The notes under the pieces: model-generated
The model's database searches: none
Seen by the model: only the letters and a program-made list of their open reading frames with translations
Told to the model about the DNA's origin: nothing
Translations under genes and position numbers: made by a program
Shown here: piece by piece, positions 1-10,749 of the stretch
How positions within the stretch are numbered: position 1 is the stretch's first letter
Layout: every line of letters begins with the position of its first letter
Assembly: GCA_037367405.1 (NCBI GenBank)
Contig: JAZKJV010011618.1
Span: forward strand, 558,001 to 622,000
Source of the DNA: Ottelia alismoides
Taxonomy: Eukaryota; Streptophyta; Magnoliopsida; Alismatales; Hydrocharitaceae
Length of the DNA: 64,000 nt
Reading direction: 5' to 3'

Positions 1-890
1 ATGTAATTGATAGAGAATTTACTTTAGCATTAAAAACAGATCAAATCAGCCCAATTCAGATCAGATCAGAACTATCAAGCCCAGAGAATTTGGAGTCAGA
101 CCTAACGAGCCCTAATCAGACCAAAAAATCTCGCAGGATACAGTTGTTAGCGCATAATAGGGCTCAGATCGTGTTGGAGAAGCCTCTGAAGAAGTTGGGA
201 GATACCACAAACGAGATGTCGATGGGCAATACACATTGCAGAATTGTTATTGATTCTTAGGAAAACATGGCAATGGGTTCTAAAGTAGCAGACCTTGTGT
301 GCATGGATTCTTAGGAAAACATAACAACGGGTTCTAATGCAGTGATGTAGAAAACCTCCTGTGAGAGACCTTAGGCGACGGGCTCTCCAAACCTTGGGCT
401 ATTTGATGTTCTCTAGTCCATGAAACTCCGAAGGGCGACGAGGTAGAAGACCTTGGGTAATGTCAAAAGACCTTGGAATGATAGGGTTTCTCAACGAAGT
501 GTTCTCTCGAATTAGCAGATCTTGGGCCCAAAGATAGTGATGGGACTTCTTGAATTAGCAGACTTTAGGCAAGGGGTTCTCTAGTTTGATCAGATTAGAT
601 TTCTCCAACCTAGACCTTTGGCCGAAAGATAGTGACAGGGCTTCTCGAAGTAGCAAACTTTGGGCGATGGGTTCTTTGGTCCGATCAGATTAGGTTTCTC
701 CAACCCACATTGGATGATAGGTAGCAGACCAATCTGTTCACATTGGGCGATGGTAGCATATCACAAATGTAGACGCTTCTAAGGATTCTCCACATGCAGA
801 GCATGCAAAACTCAAACACTCGAGATGAAATAATGGTGATAGAAGGGTAATGTTAAGGCAAGAGGCCTAGAACTTTGATCTAAAACTGTT
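1..890 (-). mobile_element. Non-coding internal remnant of a copia-like element
   Basis: This stretch lies on the internal side of a minus-strand tRNA-Met primer site (891-902), so it should be the leader or 5' internal part of a copia-type element running off the left edge of the window. No long reading frame or gag motif is visible. It is made of imperfect repeats of phrases such as 'cagaccttggg' and 'gatgggttct'. It could belong to a non-autonomous element or to a heavily decayed one. Confidence 0.4.
250..715. repeat. Imperfect short tandem duplications
   Basis: Two local duplications are visible. A unit containing 'attcttaggaaaacat' followed by 'gggttctaa' occurs at about 251 and again about 54 bases later. 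A longer unit of about 94 bases, starting 'aaagatagtga' and ending 'tttctccaacc', occurs at about 531 and again at about 625. They lie inside the copia-like internal remnant. Confidence 0.6.
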
Positions 891-902
891 GCTCTGATAC
901 CA
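891..902 (-). other. Primer binding site, tRNA-Met type
   Basis: On the minus strand this reads TGGTATCAGAGC, the usual initiator tRNA-Met primer site of plant Ty1/copia elements. It abuts a TG dinucleotide at 903 that would be the end of the LTR to its right. This fixes the orientation as minus. Confidence 0.7.
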
Positions 903-1560
903 TGTGAGAGAAACTCTAATATGGAATGAGATAATTATATTCATGGTATAGGGTTTCTTATATAAAGTGAAACCCTAATCACAAAAACAGGAAAAATATA
1001 ATAAAGTCCTTAATAGGACTACAAGTAAAAAAAGAGCAAAATGGAAAACAAAAGGGAAAATGGGGCTACCCCCGCCCCTATTTTTCTGTATTTTTTATAT
1101 TTTTTTTCAAAAATACCACAATATGCATCCATCTATATATCCCTCCAATATGCCATTCGAATTTCGTCAGAAACAAAGACTCCTATGCCCTCCATCTAGA
1201 ACATGTATTTTAACGGTATAAACATTGTTGTAATCGACCTGTTCTAGATGGAGGGCATAGGAGTCTCTGTTTCTGACGAAATTCAAATGACATATAGGTG
1301 GGATATATAGATGAATATATATGGTGATGTTTTTGGAGGAAAAAATGTCGAAAATAGGGCGGGGGCAGCCCCATTGAACCCAAAACAAAATATCTAAATA
1401 TAGAGAGAACATCAATAATGGCATTAAAGAATTTCGTGAAGGCGATGATGAAACACAATAAAGATTCCTTTTGAGAGCTCTTGACCACATGTATATTCTG
1501 ATAGGATGTGTAGAGCGGGTTTTTTTAGCCAAAAGAGGGGGGAACTCCAGAGGTGCATGT
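903..1560 (-). mobile_element. Copia-like 5' LTR, interrupted by a foldback element
   Basis: The sequence beginning TGTGAGAGAAACTC directly follows the primer site and has the look of a copia LTR end. A foldback element occupies 1059-1375. The outer end of the LTR is not clear. The end given is only a guess, at the change of sequence character near 'gcatgtcccata'. No partner LTR is in the window. Confidence 0.35.
1059..1375. mobile_element. Foldback (MITE-like) element, copy 1
   Basis: A near-perfect long inverted repeat. The outer arms read AATGGGGCTACCCCCGCCC on the left and its near complement on the right. The inner arms (about 1124-1203 and 1238-1316) share 'gactcctatgccctccat' and 'aatttcgtcagaaac'. 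The loop is about 35-40 bases. The inner stem matches a second element at 52199-52595, but the outer arms differ. No coding capacity. RNA from it would fold into one long hairpin. Confidence 0.75.
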
Positions 1561-1639
1561 CCCATAATATATTAATAATAAATAGGTACAACTATAAAAG
1601 CCACGTCACCAGAAGAGATCTGCAAGATGAACCACATTA

Positions 1640-2600
1640 TCTACATAAAATATGTCTCAACGGAAGATGATGCCATTACATAAAAGCCATAGCGCCCTGA
1701 TCGTAGCAACTAGGCGCAGAAGCTCTACCATGGGTCTGAACTGATTAACAATCAGAGAGGTCCAAAATCCAGCGTAAGAGGTGAGATCCATACACTGAAC
1801 ACCTACCTCATGTTAGACGTGTCGGATGTGGGTGCAGGAATAGAAAAGATGGTCCAAATCCTCCACCGTTGTTTCGTACATGGTGCAAATCGTGTCATCC
1901 CCCGAACAGGACATCAATCTTCTAGCCTTTGTAAGTAATCGGTTGAGCCTGTGAAGCCAAAGAAAGATCTTGATCTTCATGGGAGTTCTCAGAGTCCAAA
2001 TCATGTTGCATTGCCTCTCTGCAAGACCGATCCACTCCCAGTCGTGAGAGCCCTGTACGCCTTCTTGACAAAGAAGAAGCCACCATGCCACGCCCAGTGG
2101 TCCCACCCCTCACTCGGCCCCGAGGGGCCCATAATATCCTCCGTCAATTGTAGTAACTCTCTGAAGCGATGATCGGACAATGGGGAGGAGAAACATGGCA
2201 TCTACTGCCCATACACCCATGCATCCCTGACCAGCAACACTTAGTCCTCTACAATCGTAAAAAGGCGAGGGAAACACGCATGTAGCTGCCCATTTCAGGT
2301 CCAATTATTCTTCCAGAAACGGAAAAACTCCTCGTTGCCCACCATCGGGCGTAAATGTCCCCGCAAACTCTGCATCACTGAACAAATCACATTCCAGAAT
2401 GCAGAGGAGCGACGCTGAGAGGACAAATCCACCACCGATTGTGCTCGGATATCATAAATGCCCCGGAGGAGTCTACAAGTGAGGTCCCCCCCCTTACCCT
2501 ATTGCCTTACCGCCCACTTCATCAGAAGTGCCTTATTCATCTCCTCCCGTCTGAGGACCCCCAAGTCCCCCTTGCTCCTTGGTGATATCATAAATGTCGA
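1640..2600 (-). pseudogene. L1-type LINE, 3' end with RT tail and zf-RVT domain
   Basis: Read on the minus strand from about 2590, broken frames give the post-RT region of a plant L1 LINE: a KEQGGLGVLR-like phrase, then MNKALLMKWAVRQ, then SAFWNVI and VGNEEFFRFWKNNW. Next comes the zinc-binding region, with IWTLRTPMKIKIFLWL at about 2010 and a C-x2-Y....LDHLFYSC phrase near 1840. The usual family pattern is a WxxxxPPKIKxFLW-type phrase followed by C-x2-C...H-x4-C. The frame is broken by several stops and shifts, and the catalytic RT and endonuclease parts are missing, so this is a dead 3' fragment. No poly(A) tail or target duplication was recognised. Confidence 0.7.
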
Positions 2601-2646
2601 AAAGGATTTAGTAGGAGCATATGTGGAGAGAGCTTTCAAGAATGAA

Positions 2647-2726
2647 TGGATTACCACCATAGCCCAAAATGCTGATTTCGCCAACATGGATTACCACCAT
2701 AGCCCAAAATGTTGATTTCGCCAACA
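2647..2726. repeat. 40-bp tandem duplication, two copies
   Basis: The unit starting 'tggattaccaccatagccc' and ending 'ttcgccaaca' occurs twice head to tail with a period of 40 bases and one visible difference (gctgat versus gttgat). Confidence 0.85.
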
Positions 2727-3132
2727 TGTTAACAAACCGGCGAAACGACATATTGGCAATACGTTGACGAAATATCGTCGATATGTTGCCCAAGTCGCCC
2801 CCAAATTAACACAATGAGTTGGTGAAAGAAAGAGACTTTAGACGAATTTCGCCATATAAGTGCCATCTCACCACCCTCGTGAAATCAATATTTCCATCAA
2901 AATTCAACGAAGTTTCTGGCCATGGTTACCACAATCAGATGGCCTACTTTAGACGTTACTTGAAGGCAACACATTCCTTGTATGGCTTGGCCTATAAGGT
3001 AATGCAATTGATAAATTATGACACCATAAAATCGATTTTTGACTAAATGAAAAAAGATGTACCTTATACAATCGTAGCCATAGAATACAACATAATCAAA
3101 ATGCATATATTTGTCTCATGCAATATGGGGAT
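2727..3132. other. Unassigned, no gene seen
   Basis: AT-rich, low-information sequence. A 75-codon open frame (2819-3046, plus) resembles nothing I recognise and is likely chance. Confidence 0.4.
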
Positions 3133-3276
3133 ACAACAACAACAAAGCCTTTTCCCACAATTAAGTAGGGTCGGCTACATGGATTCTTCGCCTCCATTCA
3201 GATCTACCTTGGGTCAATCTCGGGCTTATATCCAGAAAACTAAGATCCCTTCGCATAGTCTCTTTCCAACACTTCA
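3133..3276 (-). mobile_element. 5'-truncated RTE LINE copy
   Basis: On the minus strand this matches the last ~145 bases of the full RTE element at 35143-38422, from 'gaagtgttggaaagaga' through the ORF stop to the terminal GTT repeat. The shared end includes 'gtagccgaccctacttaatt' followed by 'gtgggaaaaggctttg'. It is a typical 5'-truncated LINE insertion on the opposite strand to the full copy, with differences of a few percent by eye. Confidence 0.9.
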
Positions 3277-3289
3277 TGCACTATGTAGA

Positions 3290-3770
3290 TGCTGAGAAGA
3301 AAAATATTTTGCATTCCACAAGGGATATGATTGGAGATACCATTGTTTTGGAGAAGAAAAACCAGAGATGCACAAAGGGATAAGGGAGATGGAGAGAGAT
3401 AATCTCAATTTTCATAAACTCTGAACTAACTATTATAATGACTACCATCCCCTTTATATATGAGGGGTAGAATTACAAAATAGAAAGAGAATAAAAGTTC
3501 AAATCAAATAAAACCATAATTGATTCCTAAATTGACCCAACCAACTAAACTGACTCCAAGAATTAATTATTGAAGATCACATGCGATTTCATTATTTAAA
3601 AAAAAATAGACTCAATTGGACATAAATAAAATTGACTTAAACCTAATAAAACTATTGATTCTAATTAAATGGATAAAAATCCTAATTGAATAAAATTAAA
3701 CGGAAAGAAATCCTAATTTTATCCTAATTCTTCGTTCCATGCTGCATTAGCTCTCTGTCGCTTCGAAAAA
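3290..3770 (-). mobile_element. Copia-like LTR segment, copy 1
   Basis: About 400 bases starting near 'gggagatggagagag' and running through 'cccctttatatatgagggg' and 'aaatcaaataaaa' recur at 5440-5815 and, more diverged, at 6541-6900. With the primer-like site at 5317-5328 between copies 1 and 2, copies 1 and 2 look like the 3' and 5' LTRs of a small minus-strand element. The exact ends are not resolved. Confidence 0.45.
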
Positions 3771-5316
3771 CCCGTCTCCTAGTGGGTGGCTTGATCTTGA
3801 GGTGTTGTGTATGGACGTTTGATCAGGAGGCCTCTAAGCTCATGATGAAGGAACATATATGGTGTGTGTAGCGGGATACAAGTTGTGGCAGTCTTTGTCG
3901 AGTTGGCATCCTATCAAAGATGATTGTAGTTGAAAAAGTGATGTGGCGCACATAGCGGAATCCATGTTGTGGCAGCGGAGCATCTCATGAGGCCGCCATC
4001 TTTAGGAACAAAATTATGCTGAAAAAATGATGGGGTGTCTTAATTAGAAAAATTATGGAGTTTGCAGATGCCATGAATAATGGAAACCACATGATTATGG
4101 CAAGGGGATGTGTGACTAAGATGTTTGGCCCACATGTTTTTATATAGGAAGGTCCAATAGTCATAATTGTAATGGCAATAGGTTAATGCTCCCTCCTTTA
4201 AGCAATTCTATAAATCCCTACCCTTCACTAGAAGAAAACCTCCTACACTTTGGTTTATTCTTCACTCTAACTTTTTTTATAAAAAAAGATTTTAAGACAA
4301 GGGCCGCTTTTAAATTTCTCCATGACATCCATGTACCCCTTTTTAAGGGATTCAGTTCTCGTTCGAGAGAGAGAAACCTAACCCTTGTTAGGGTTTTTCT
4401 TCCTTCCTACAAACAATTGTGATTTCGAGGATCTTGGCCCCGACAATGCAACGATCGATGGCACGTGGCAATGGTGGCCTCCGATCCTCCTGCGATGGAG
4501 CTTCATGTCTTGGCGGTGGTATCTCCGCTTGCGTCTATAACGATGGAGGTTGCTTTCAACCTTTCACGGTAGCCACAGTGTTGGTGATGCTCGTGGTGAT
4601 GAGTGCAGGCGATCCAAGGTACAGGATTACGGGTGGCACAAGTTTTGGGTTGGAGAGGGGAGCGATGGGGCTAGCACAATGTCTGACGATATCGATGGGG
4701 GTTGCCACAGAGCTAGAGGAGTTGGCGAAGGTGATGGGCAGCAAAAGGCGAGGTGGCATGGTTGTAAGGTTGGCGGAGGGTGGTAGGGGTGTGGTTGGGG
4801 GTGGTGTTGCAGACAACGACGGTGATGGTGGAGGAGGTTTAGGCATTGGTTGGGCTGCAAAAAAGGTAGTAGAGCGGGTGGCGTGATCGGGTTTTGGTGG
4901 GGAAGGGATCAAGGTTATTGTGGTGGTGGCTTCGGAGCCCGAAGAGGATTGGGTGGAGAGCACTTGGGGTTGTTGGGCAGTGGGAAGGGGAGGTGGTGGT
5001 GGTGGTGACAGATGTGAATCAAGAACCTCCACAAAAGCGGTTTTCGAGATAGGACGTGATGACTGAATGACTTTTTGGACAGCATGGGGTTGTTCTTCCA
5101 CAAAAATATATCCATATCGAACCATAAACCCGACCACTATTGGACTTTGATGCTTGAGCGTAGACGGTGTTTGAACATCTCCTAGTGGGATCACAAACCA
5201 TGGTGATGACTCAACTTGAACGTCATCCACTAAAATCTCGTAAGGTCGTTGGCTTGGAAGAAAAGTTTGCTTTCCATGGACGGATCATCAGATCGTGGAG
5301 ACGATCTATGTGCCAT
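3771..5316 (-). mobile_element. Internal region of a small copia-like element
   Basis: About 1.5 kb between two related LTR-like segments, too short for gag-pol. Integrase, RT and RNase H motifs were not found. On the minus strand, just after the primer site, a frame beginning MAHRSSPRSDD runs briefly before a stop. A proline-rich frame follows at 4556-5230. The GC content of 4420-5280 is clearly higher than that of the flanks. The simplest reading is a non-autonomous element, possibly with captured sequence. Confidence 0.4.
4556..5230 (-). CDS. Hypothetical proline-rich ORF (224 aa)
   Basis: An uninterrupted minus-strand frame in the GC-rich internal part of the small copia-like element. 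The first ~70 residues are mixed in composition. Then come a run of seven prolines (LSPPPPPPLPTAQQP), two more proline/serine-rich stretches, and a hydrophobic C-terminal part. There is no signal peptide, zinc knuckle or enzyme motif. The high GC content makes a long frame by chance easy, and the opposite strand is also open over part of it. It could be a gag-like remnant, a captured fragment of a host gene, or nothing at all. I do not recognise the family. Confidence 0.2.
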   Translation of the reverse strand: MDDVQVESSPWFVIPLGDVQTPSTLKHQSPIVVGFMVRYGYIFVEEQPHAVQKVIQSSRPISKTAFVEVLDSHLSPPPPPPLPTAQQPQVLSTQSSSGSEATTTITLIPSPPKPDHATRSTTFFAAQPMPKPPPPSPSLSATPPPTTPLPPSANLTTMPPRLLLPITFANSSSSVATPIDIVRHCASPIAPLSNPKLVPPVILYLGSPALITTSITNTVATVKG

Positions 5317-5328
5317 TCTCTGATACCA
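5317..5328 (-). other. Primer binding site, tRNA-Met type
   Basis: The minus strand reads TGGTATCAGAGA, one base from the canonical copia primer site. It lies beside the LTR-like segment starting at about 5331 (TAATGCAAATG). Confidence 0.55.
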
Positions 5329-5330
5329 CG

Positions 5331-5815
5331 TAATGCAAATGAAAATTTATGAAAGTGGAAATTTTGGGTGGAGAAGAAATTGGAAGGCGGAGAAAGAGAA
5401 TTTGTGCTAGTTGCGCAAGATTTCTGAGAAGAAAGCGTGGACGTTGTGGAGTTGCGTGAAGGGAGAAGGGAGATGGAGAGAGAAAAATCTCAATTTTTCA
5501 TAAACTCTGACAAACTATTACAATGCCAAACATCCCCTTTATACATGAGGGGTGGAATTAAAAATAAAAAAGAACAAAATTCAAATCAAATAAAATCCTA
5601 ATTGACTCCTAAATTGACTCAACCAACTAACAAACTTCATTAATCATACGATGTTGTTTAAATAAAATTTCAAATTGTAACGGATTTAACTAGACAAAAA
5701 ATTTGACCTAACCCTGATTAAATTATAGACTAATTAAATGGACAGTAATTGGACAATATTGAATAGACAGAAGTCCTAATATTGCCATAATTCTTCGTTC
5801 CACCTACTTTACACC
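5331..5815 (-). mobile_element. Copia-like LTR segment, copy 2
   Basis: The part from 5440 to 5810 matches 3365-3770 in order ('gggagatggagagag', 'cataaactctga', 'catccccttta', 'attcttcgttcca'). It sits immediately outside the primer-like site, as a 5' LTR of a minus-strand element should. The first ~110 bases are poorly conserved relative to copy 1. Confidence 0.45.
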
Positions 5816-6540
5816 TAACATGAAGAAAACCCATGTCCTGGTTTGGCTTGTCCTGTAAAGCTTTGATATTTAAGAGCTTTCAAAATTATAAAAGAATGGG
5901 TTAAAATGATCATGTGTCTACTTTAGAGTTTAAACTTGATGGCAATCCAAATCCCAGTTTATCTTGGCCTCAAAAGTTTTGGTATTCAATCGTGTCACCA
6001 TGTTACCTTTCATTCTATAGCACATGCTTAGGGAAAGTTCATGTGTGCATATAAGGATGTATTAGAGTTTACAAAAGGGATTTCTACGCGTATAACCTTT
6101 ATGCTTTCATAATTACATGAGAACCCTCCATAATTCTGAATTGCACGTAGAACTCTGAACGGTGAATTCCATTTACACGTAGGTAATCCCGTTATTTTCC
6201 TCCCTTAACTCAATCATTCTATTGAGTTGATCTAGCCCACTTGAATCCAATGGTTGAGATTTACACCCCAAAACCCCATCATCTTCCCTCATACCCTATC
6301 CCGTCATTATAGGGCCTAGCCTATTTATTTCATTCCGCGAGAGGGGAGACAAGATCAAAGAAAGTAGTTACAGAAAGCAAGAGAAATATAGGAACTCTCG
6401 ATGCAATCGAGAAAATCAAGAGGGTGATAAAGGAGAGAAGAAGATCGTGATGCGCTTTGCATGATGAGGGAGGGTTGAGGTTGAGAGGAGAAACCCTGGA
6501 ATTTGGGGGTAAGGGGTAGCAGTGGAGGCACTCTCCAAAC
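5816..6540. other. Unassigned, no gene seen
   Basis: Mixed AT-rich sequence with no recognisable frame. A purine-rich segment at 6340-6480 is open on the minus strand (about 80 codons) but has no motif. It may be the outer part of the third LTR-like segment. Confidence 0.35.
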
Positions 6541-6990
6541 CAAAACTCAAATTTTAATTCATAAAATAATCTACCTTGCAATAGACTAATGACCCATTCA
6601 TTAGGAGTCCAATTACAAAATTAGTAACGGGATAAAATAACAATCAGATAAAATCTAATTGACTCTTAATTGACTCACTAACTAATTTAATCTACCATTA
6701 ATATTGAGATCATAATCAATCTCAAATTATTTAACATAAATAAATTAGACCGCTAATTTAAAACAATTAACTAGAGACGAGAATCTCTAACCTCAAAGAA
6801 TCCCCAAATCTTCAATTGCTTCAATTCGATTTGAGCTGTCAATTTGGGAAACATTGTATCAATTATCCACAACTTGAAAAATCTGTCTCCTGACGAATTG
6901 CTTGATGTTCAGTTCGTTGATGGAGAATGTCACTTGAAATCATTGATTCCATCTTCCCAATTTTGTTTCTTTTCAATGTTACGTTTATAA
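6541..6990 (-). mobile_element. Copia-like LTR segment, copy 3 (diverged)
   Basis: This shares with copies 1 and 2 the ordered phrases 'attacaaaat', 'aatctaattgactc', 'ttgactca.c.aactaa', and a following 'gaaaaat.tgtctcctg' that also occurs just inside copy 1. It is followed by ~780 bases and a third primer-like site (7771-7782). It therefore probably marks a second small element of the same group. Confidence 0.35.
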
Positions 6991-6999
6991 TTTCTTTCC

Positions 7000-7770
7000 A
7001 CTGAGGAGTATGGCTGCAAATTTTCTACCCCTTCAATTACATTAATCTCCACCTATGAGTTTCCAACAATTTTAACATTTAGATAAAATGTCTTTTAGGG
7101 ATGTATCTTTATGTGGATCTCCCAAATCAATGCCCTTTTATTATGGGATAAGGATCTCAGGGGAATGGAAATAAAATCCCTTGATAATGTTTCTCTCCTC
7201 CCATACCAACTACAACAACCGACGTCAGAGAGACGACTCCAACTGCTACGGCAGATTCTATGGAGTAGGCAGCATCGTATCTCGAAGACCAGGTGGTCAC
7301 GACTTCGCCCAGGGTTTTCTTCTACTCGGTGACGAGGGCTATAGCTCCAGCAGTGGCCATGAATGGTTGATTAGCAACCATGTCAGTCGCGAGAGGGAGT
7401 TCGACTAGCATTGGTTTGACAATGACGATTGGATGTTCTTGAGCAGCAGTGCTTCGTGGACCGGTTGTGGGTCTCGTGAAATCGAGGATGTCGTTTGAAT
7501 TCTTCTTTTTTGTTCCCTTGAATCTTCATACTCTTTATCCACAAGACCTTCGTCGAAGATGGGTCATGTTTCTTCATCTTCTTGTAAAAAAATGTTTCCA
7601 ACATGGGACAAATTGTTGTTGACGAAAATGAACTCACGCTTGCTAGAAGGCGATTCTTGAGCCGTTGTTGTCGTGGATGCGAACCATGACCGGGACAGCT
7701 CAAACCAATTTGCATCCATTCATAAATATGCAATCGGATCGTCAAATCATAAAAACGATTCGGTTTCCAT
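7000..7770 (-). pseudogene. Internal remnant with broken gag-like start
   Basis: Minus-strand sequence between LTR-like segment 3 and a primer-like site. Directly after that site an ATG opens a short frame (METESFL) that stops at once. Another frame (7383-7799) stays open for 138 codons, is basic and serine/arginine-rich and has no recognisable domain. No pol motifs. I read it as the decayed 5' coding part of a small copia-like element. Confidence 0.25.
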
Positions 7771-7782
7771 GATCTGATACCG
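7771..7782 (-). other. Degenerate tRNA-Met-type primer site
   Basis: The minus strand reads CGGTATCAGATC, close to TGGTATCAGAGC. The next bases (TGATGCAAACTTC from 7785) resemble the LTR start at 5331. Confidence 0.4.
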
Positions 7783-7784
7783 TT

Positions 7785-8600
7785 TGATGCAAACTTCAAA
7801 CTCTAGACCACTGACTAAAAGTATGAATATGCCAAAATGTGCACTACTGTTATGTGATCAGATTAATTTATGATTACACAAGCAGAGTGACAGGTCATGC
7901 CGAGGGCAACCTTCACAATGGTCAAACGGAGTCAGCTAATCAGTTCTTGATGGGAAACAGAGTAGCATTTCGCAGGAGAACAAATAAAATAATTACGATT
8001 TGATTTAATTGAATGTCAAATAACATGTAGTAATGATGGCAAACAAAAGGCAGCAGAACATGTTGAATAGCATAAATGGCTGATTTGACAATAAACTGTT
8101 TCCAACGTCCAGGAAAATAAATAACCGGCAGAAATTGAGGCAATAAGAAAGGATCATTCGATCATAAGGACTGTGGCCGTTTTCGACCCAAATGGTAACA
8201 GACGTGGACTCGTCCAGGATTGGGACCCAAAAACACAAGAATAAAGACAAACCCTGAATTGCGAGCCCACGAGGACTGTGGAGGAAAGCTGTGCGTTACC
8301 CGTTGCGGCTGCGGCGCAGGAAGAGCAGCGGGCCGCGAAGGCGGCCTGCAGGGGCTGCGGAAGGTAAAACCGGTGTGGGTAATAGGCTGCGGCAGATTAA
8401 CTGGTGACCGGGGTTGATGGTAGAGGAGATGGTAGCGGCGGGAGTTGGTGGTGGCGATAACCGGTGGGGTAGTGATGGCGTGGCTGGTGGCGGTAGCGAG
8501 GAGAGAAGGGGGAAAGAGGATTAAGGTTACGGCCTGAATAGAGGTGGTTCTCTTGTTAGATCATAATTAAGGCATGAACGACTATTACCATGGAAATCGG
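7785..8600 (-). mobile_element. Possible LTR outside the third primer site
   Basis: The sequence to the right of the primer-like site should be LTR. It is AT-rich at first, then GC-rich at 8260-8520. No second copy was found in the window, so this is inferred from position only. No gene is seen in it. Confidence 0.25.
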
Positions 8601-8608
8601 ATTTCCTC

Positions 8609-8632
8609 GTGTGTGTGTGTGTATATATATAT
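8609..8632. repeat. (GT)n(AT)n microsatellite
   Basis: A run of GT dinucleotides passes directly into AT dinucleotides. Confidence 0.95.
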
Positions 8633-8709
8633 AGGAATTGTCATTCCTAGATACCTTTAGGATTACAAATGCTAATAGTGTATTCTTCTTCAATATTTTT
8701 TATTATTAT

Positions 8710-9500
8710 ATTTTTCTTATAAATATATGGTTAGCGACATGGATATACGTTTTTATTTTTTAATATTGGTTTGGATAGCGACATGAATATGACTCTTCGG
8801 ACATGGATATATGGACACTGACATGATATAAATATATATATGCAAAAAATCAGATAAGTTATAAATATAAGCATATATGGATACTAACAAGGATATGGGA
8901 TTTTATTGTGGATACAGATATAGTTACGATTCAATTCTTTTAGATATGGATACAAATATGGTTACACGACATTCCAGCAGATACAGATACATATATATAT
9001 ATATAATATCTATTATATGGATAAAATATATTAGATATGATTTATTTTGCGGATACGGATAGTAACATAGATGTACTTTTTATTCCAGATATGGATATGG
9101 GTAGGGATATATAATTTTTTCTAATATGGATATGGATGCAATTTTAATTTTTTCTAAGACATGCATATTGATTATATTCTAGCGGATACATATATGGACA
9201 TGGATATGTGTTATAATTTTTTTGCAGATACAAATATGGGGATGAGGATTTTTTGGCGGAAACGAATATGGACATGAAAATGGATTTTTGTTTTTTTTGT
9301 AGCTATAGATATGGATGCGGATACAGATACCATTTCTATTTTTTAGGATATGGATACGGGTTACATTTTAGTGGATATGTATACGGACATGGATATGTGT
9401 TTTTATTTTTTTACGAATACATATACCTGTAATATTTTCATTTTTAGGATACGGATACAGATACAGATACGGTAATAAAATATTCTAGCAGATACAGATA
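8710..9500. repeat. Degenerate GATAYR-type repeat field
   Basis: About 800 bases are dominated by variants of GGATAC, GGATAT, AGATAC and GACATG, interspersed with T-rich spacers such as 'gtgtttttatttttt'. The clearest tandem stretch is at about 9448-9475 (ggatacggatacagatac...). A short open frame here is only the repeat translated. It looks like an old, decayed minisatellite. Confidence 0.7.
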
Positions 9501-9957
9501 TGGATATATCAAATATATTAATTACATGGTAATTTCTATTTTAATTTGTCTATTGTTTCCTTATATGAAATATATCAATTATATGAAAAAATAAATTAGA
9601 GGATACCGATTATTTTTTCTATTTAACGAAATATATCATAGAAAGGTTATTTTCTTTATATTCTTTTCCCTTTCCAAACATAAGAAAGGAACGCGTCTCA
9701 TAATAAATGTTTCAATTCCTAATATGCACCAAACAATGGAATGGGAAAACGCATTCCTTTCCATTCCATTGTCAATTCTATTCTTGTCTTGATTCCATTC
9801 CATTGTAATTCCTTTCCAACCAACCAAACATGCCGTTAGTGGAAGGGGAAGAAGAGAATAGAGGAAAGGGGATATCGAGGGAAGAGGGATGCCGAGAGGA
9901 TTGCAATTTACTCCTAAACCTCTTTTACCCGGGAGCACCACCTATAGAGTTCTACAC
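9501..9957. other. Unassigned AT-rich spacer
   Basis: AT-rich, with 'attccattccattg' repeated near 9740-9810 and the phrase 'ccaaacatgccgtta' that resembles one end of some plant MITEs. No matching second end was found. No gene. Confidence 0.3.
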
Positions 9958-10609
9958 AAATGCTTTTGAAATCGAATCGGATATTCAATCAGAAATCTTT
10001 TCAAAATAGTTGGATCGGTTTGAACTTTATAATCAAATCAGTTCAATTAGATTATGACATCATCATTATTTAAAATTAGATTAAATCAGGTCGGTAAGAA
10101 AAAAAGTCGTTGAACCGGATAATAAAACCGAAATAAAATAATATATATAATATACACTTAAATATACTTGAAATATAAATAAAATACATAGACAATGCAT
10201 ACATTTCACACTATACATAAAATATTTTTCGTATGCACCATCAAATATCATGCATATTATATATATATATATATTGGACTAGTAGTTTTATAGTATAATA
10301 GCAGTTTGATTATATTTAAAATCCATTACAAGTAAAAAGTCATGTTAAAGTAATTGGTTAGAAGTTTAAAATTGGTAACCAAAGGTCATTGGTTCAACTT
10401 CCACTACTAGCATTATTTTTAAATAAATTAAAAATTAAATGCGATTCAACTTTGGTTGGACTTGATTAAATTGGGTAAAAATTAGTAGGTTGAAGCGAGC
10501 GGGTTCTTTAAATTTTGAATTTGGAATCGAATCGGTAAAAATCAGTTAACCGGACTGGTCCAAGTCTGGTTCACCAGTCGAACCGACCGATCCGGTTTCA
10601 AAAACATTG
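9958..10609. mobile_element. hAT-like non-autonomous element
   Basis: The ends are imperfect inverted repeats: the left reads AAATGCTTTTGAAATCGAATC, and the right end read inwards is CAATGTTTTTGAAACCGGATC. The interior has no coding capacity. The eight bases outside each end (ttctacac and ccctagac) agree at five positions, as a decayed 8-bp target duplication might. CA-TG ends and 8-bp duplications suit the hAT superfamily. The assignment rests on ends only. Confidence 0.45.
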
Positions 10610-10749
10610 CCCTAGACTAAGGATTAAAAAAAGAAAATTACATGATAAATAAAGGGCATGCAAGAGGAACCTATGAATCTTTATTTTCATAGCAAAATTT
10701 TGTTCGACTCCTCAAATTGAATTTGAGTTGCATCGCTTCTCCCCATTAT

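Noticed and set aside
2819..3046. 75-codon plus frame near the truncated RTE copy
   Set aside because: No recognisable domain. A frame this short is expected by chance.
4419..4886. 155-codon glycine-rich plus frame
   Set aside because: It is the antisense of the proline-rich minus frame in GC-rich DNA, with no motif.
8877..9062. 61-codon frame rich in Asp/Tyr
   Set aside because: It is the degenerate GATA-type repeat translated.
9700..9835. Possible MITE end ('ccaaacatgccgtta' with 'attccattcc' repeats)
   Set aside because: No matching second end or target duplication could be found.
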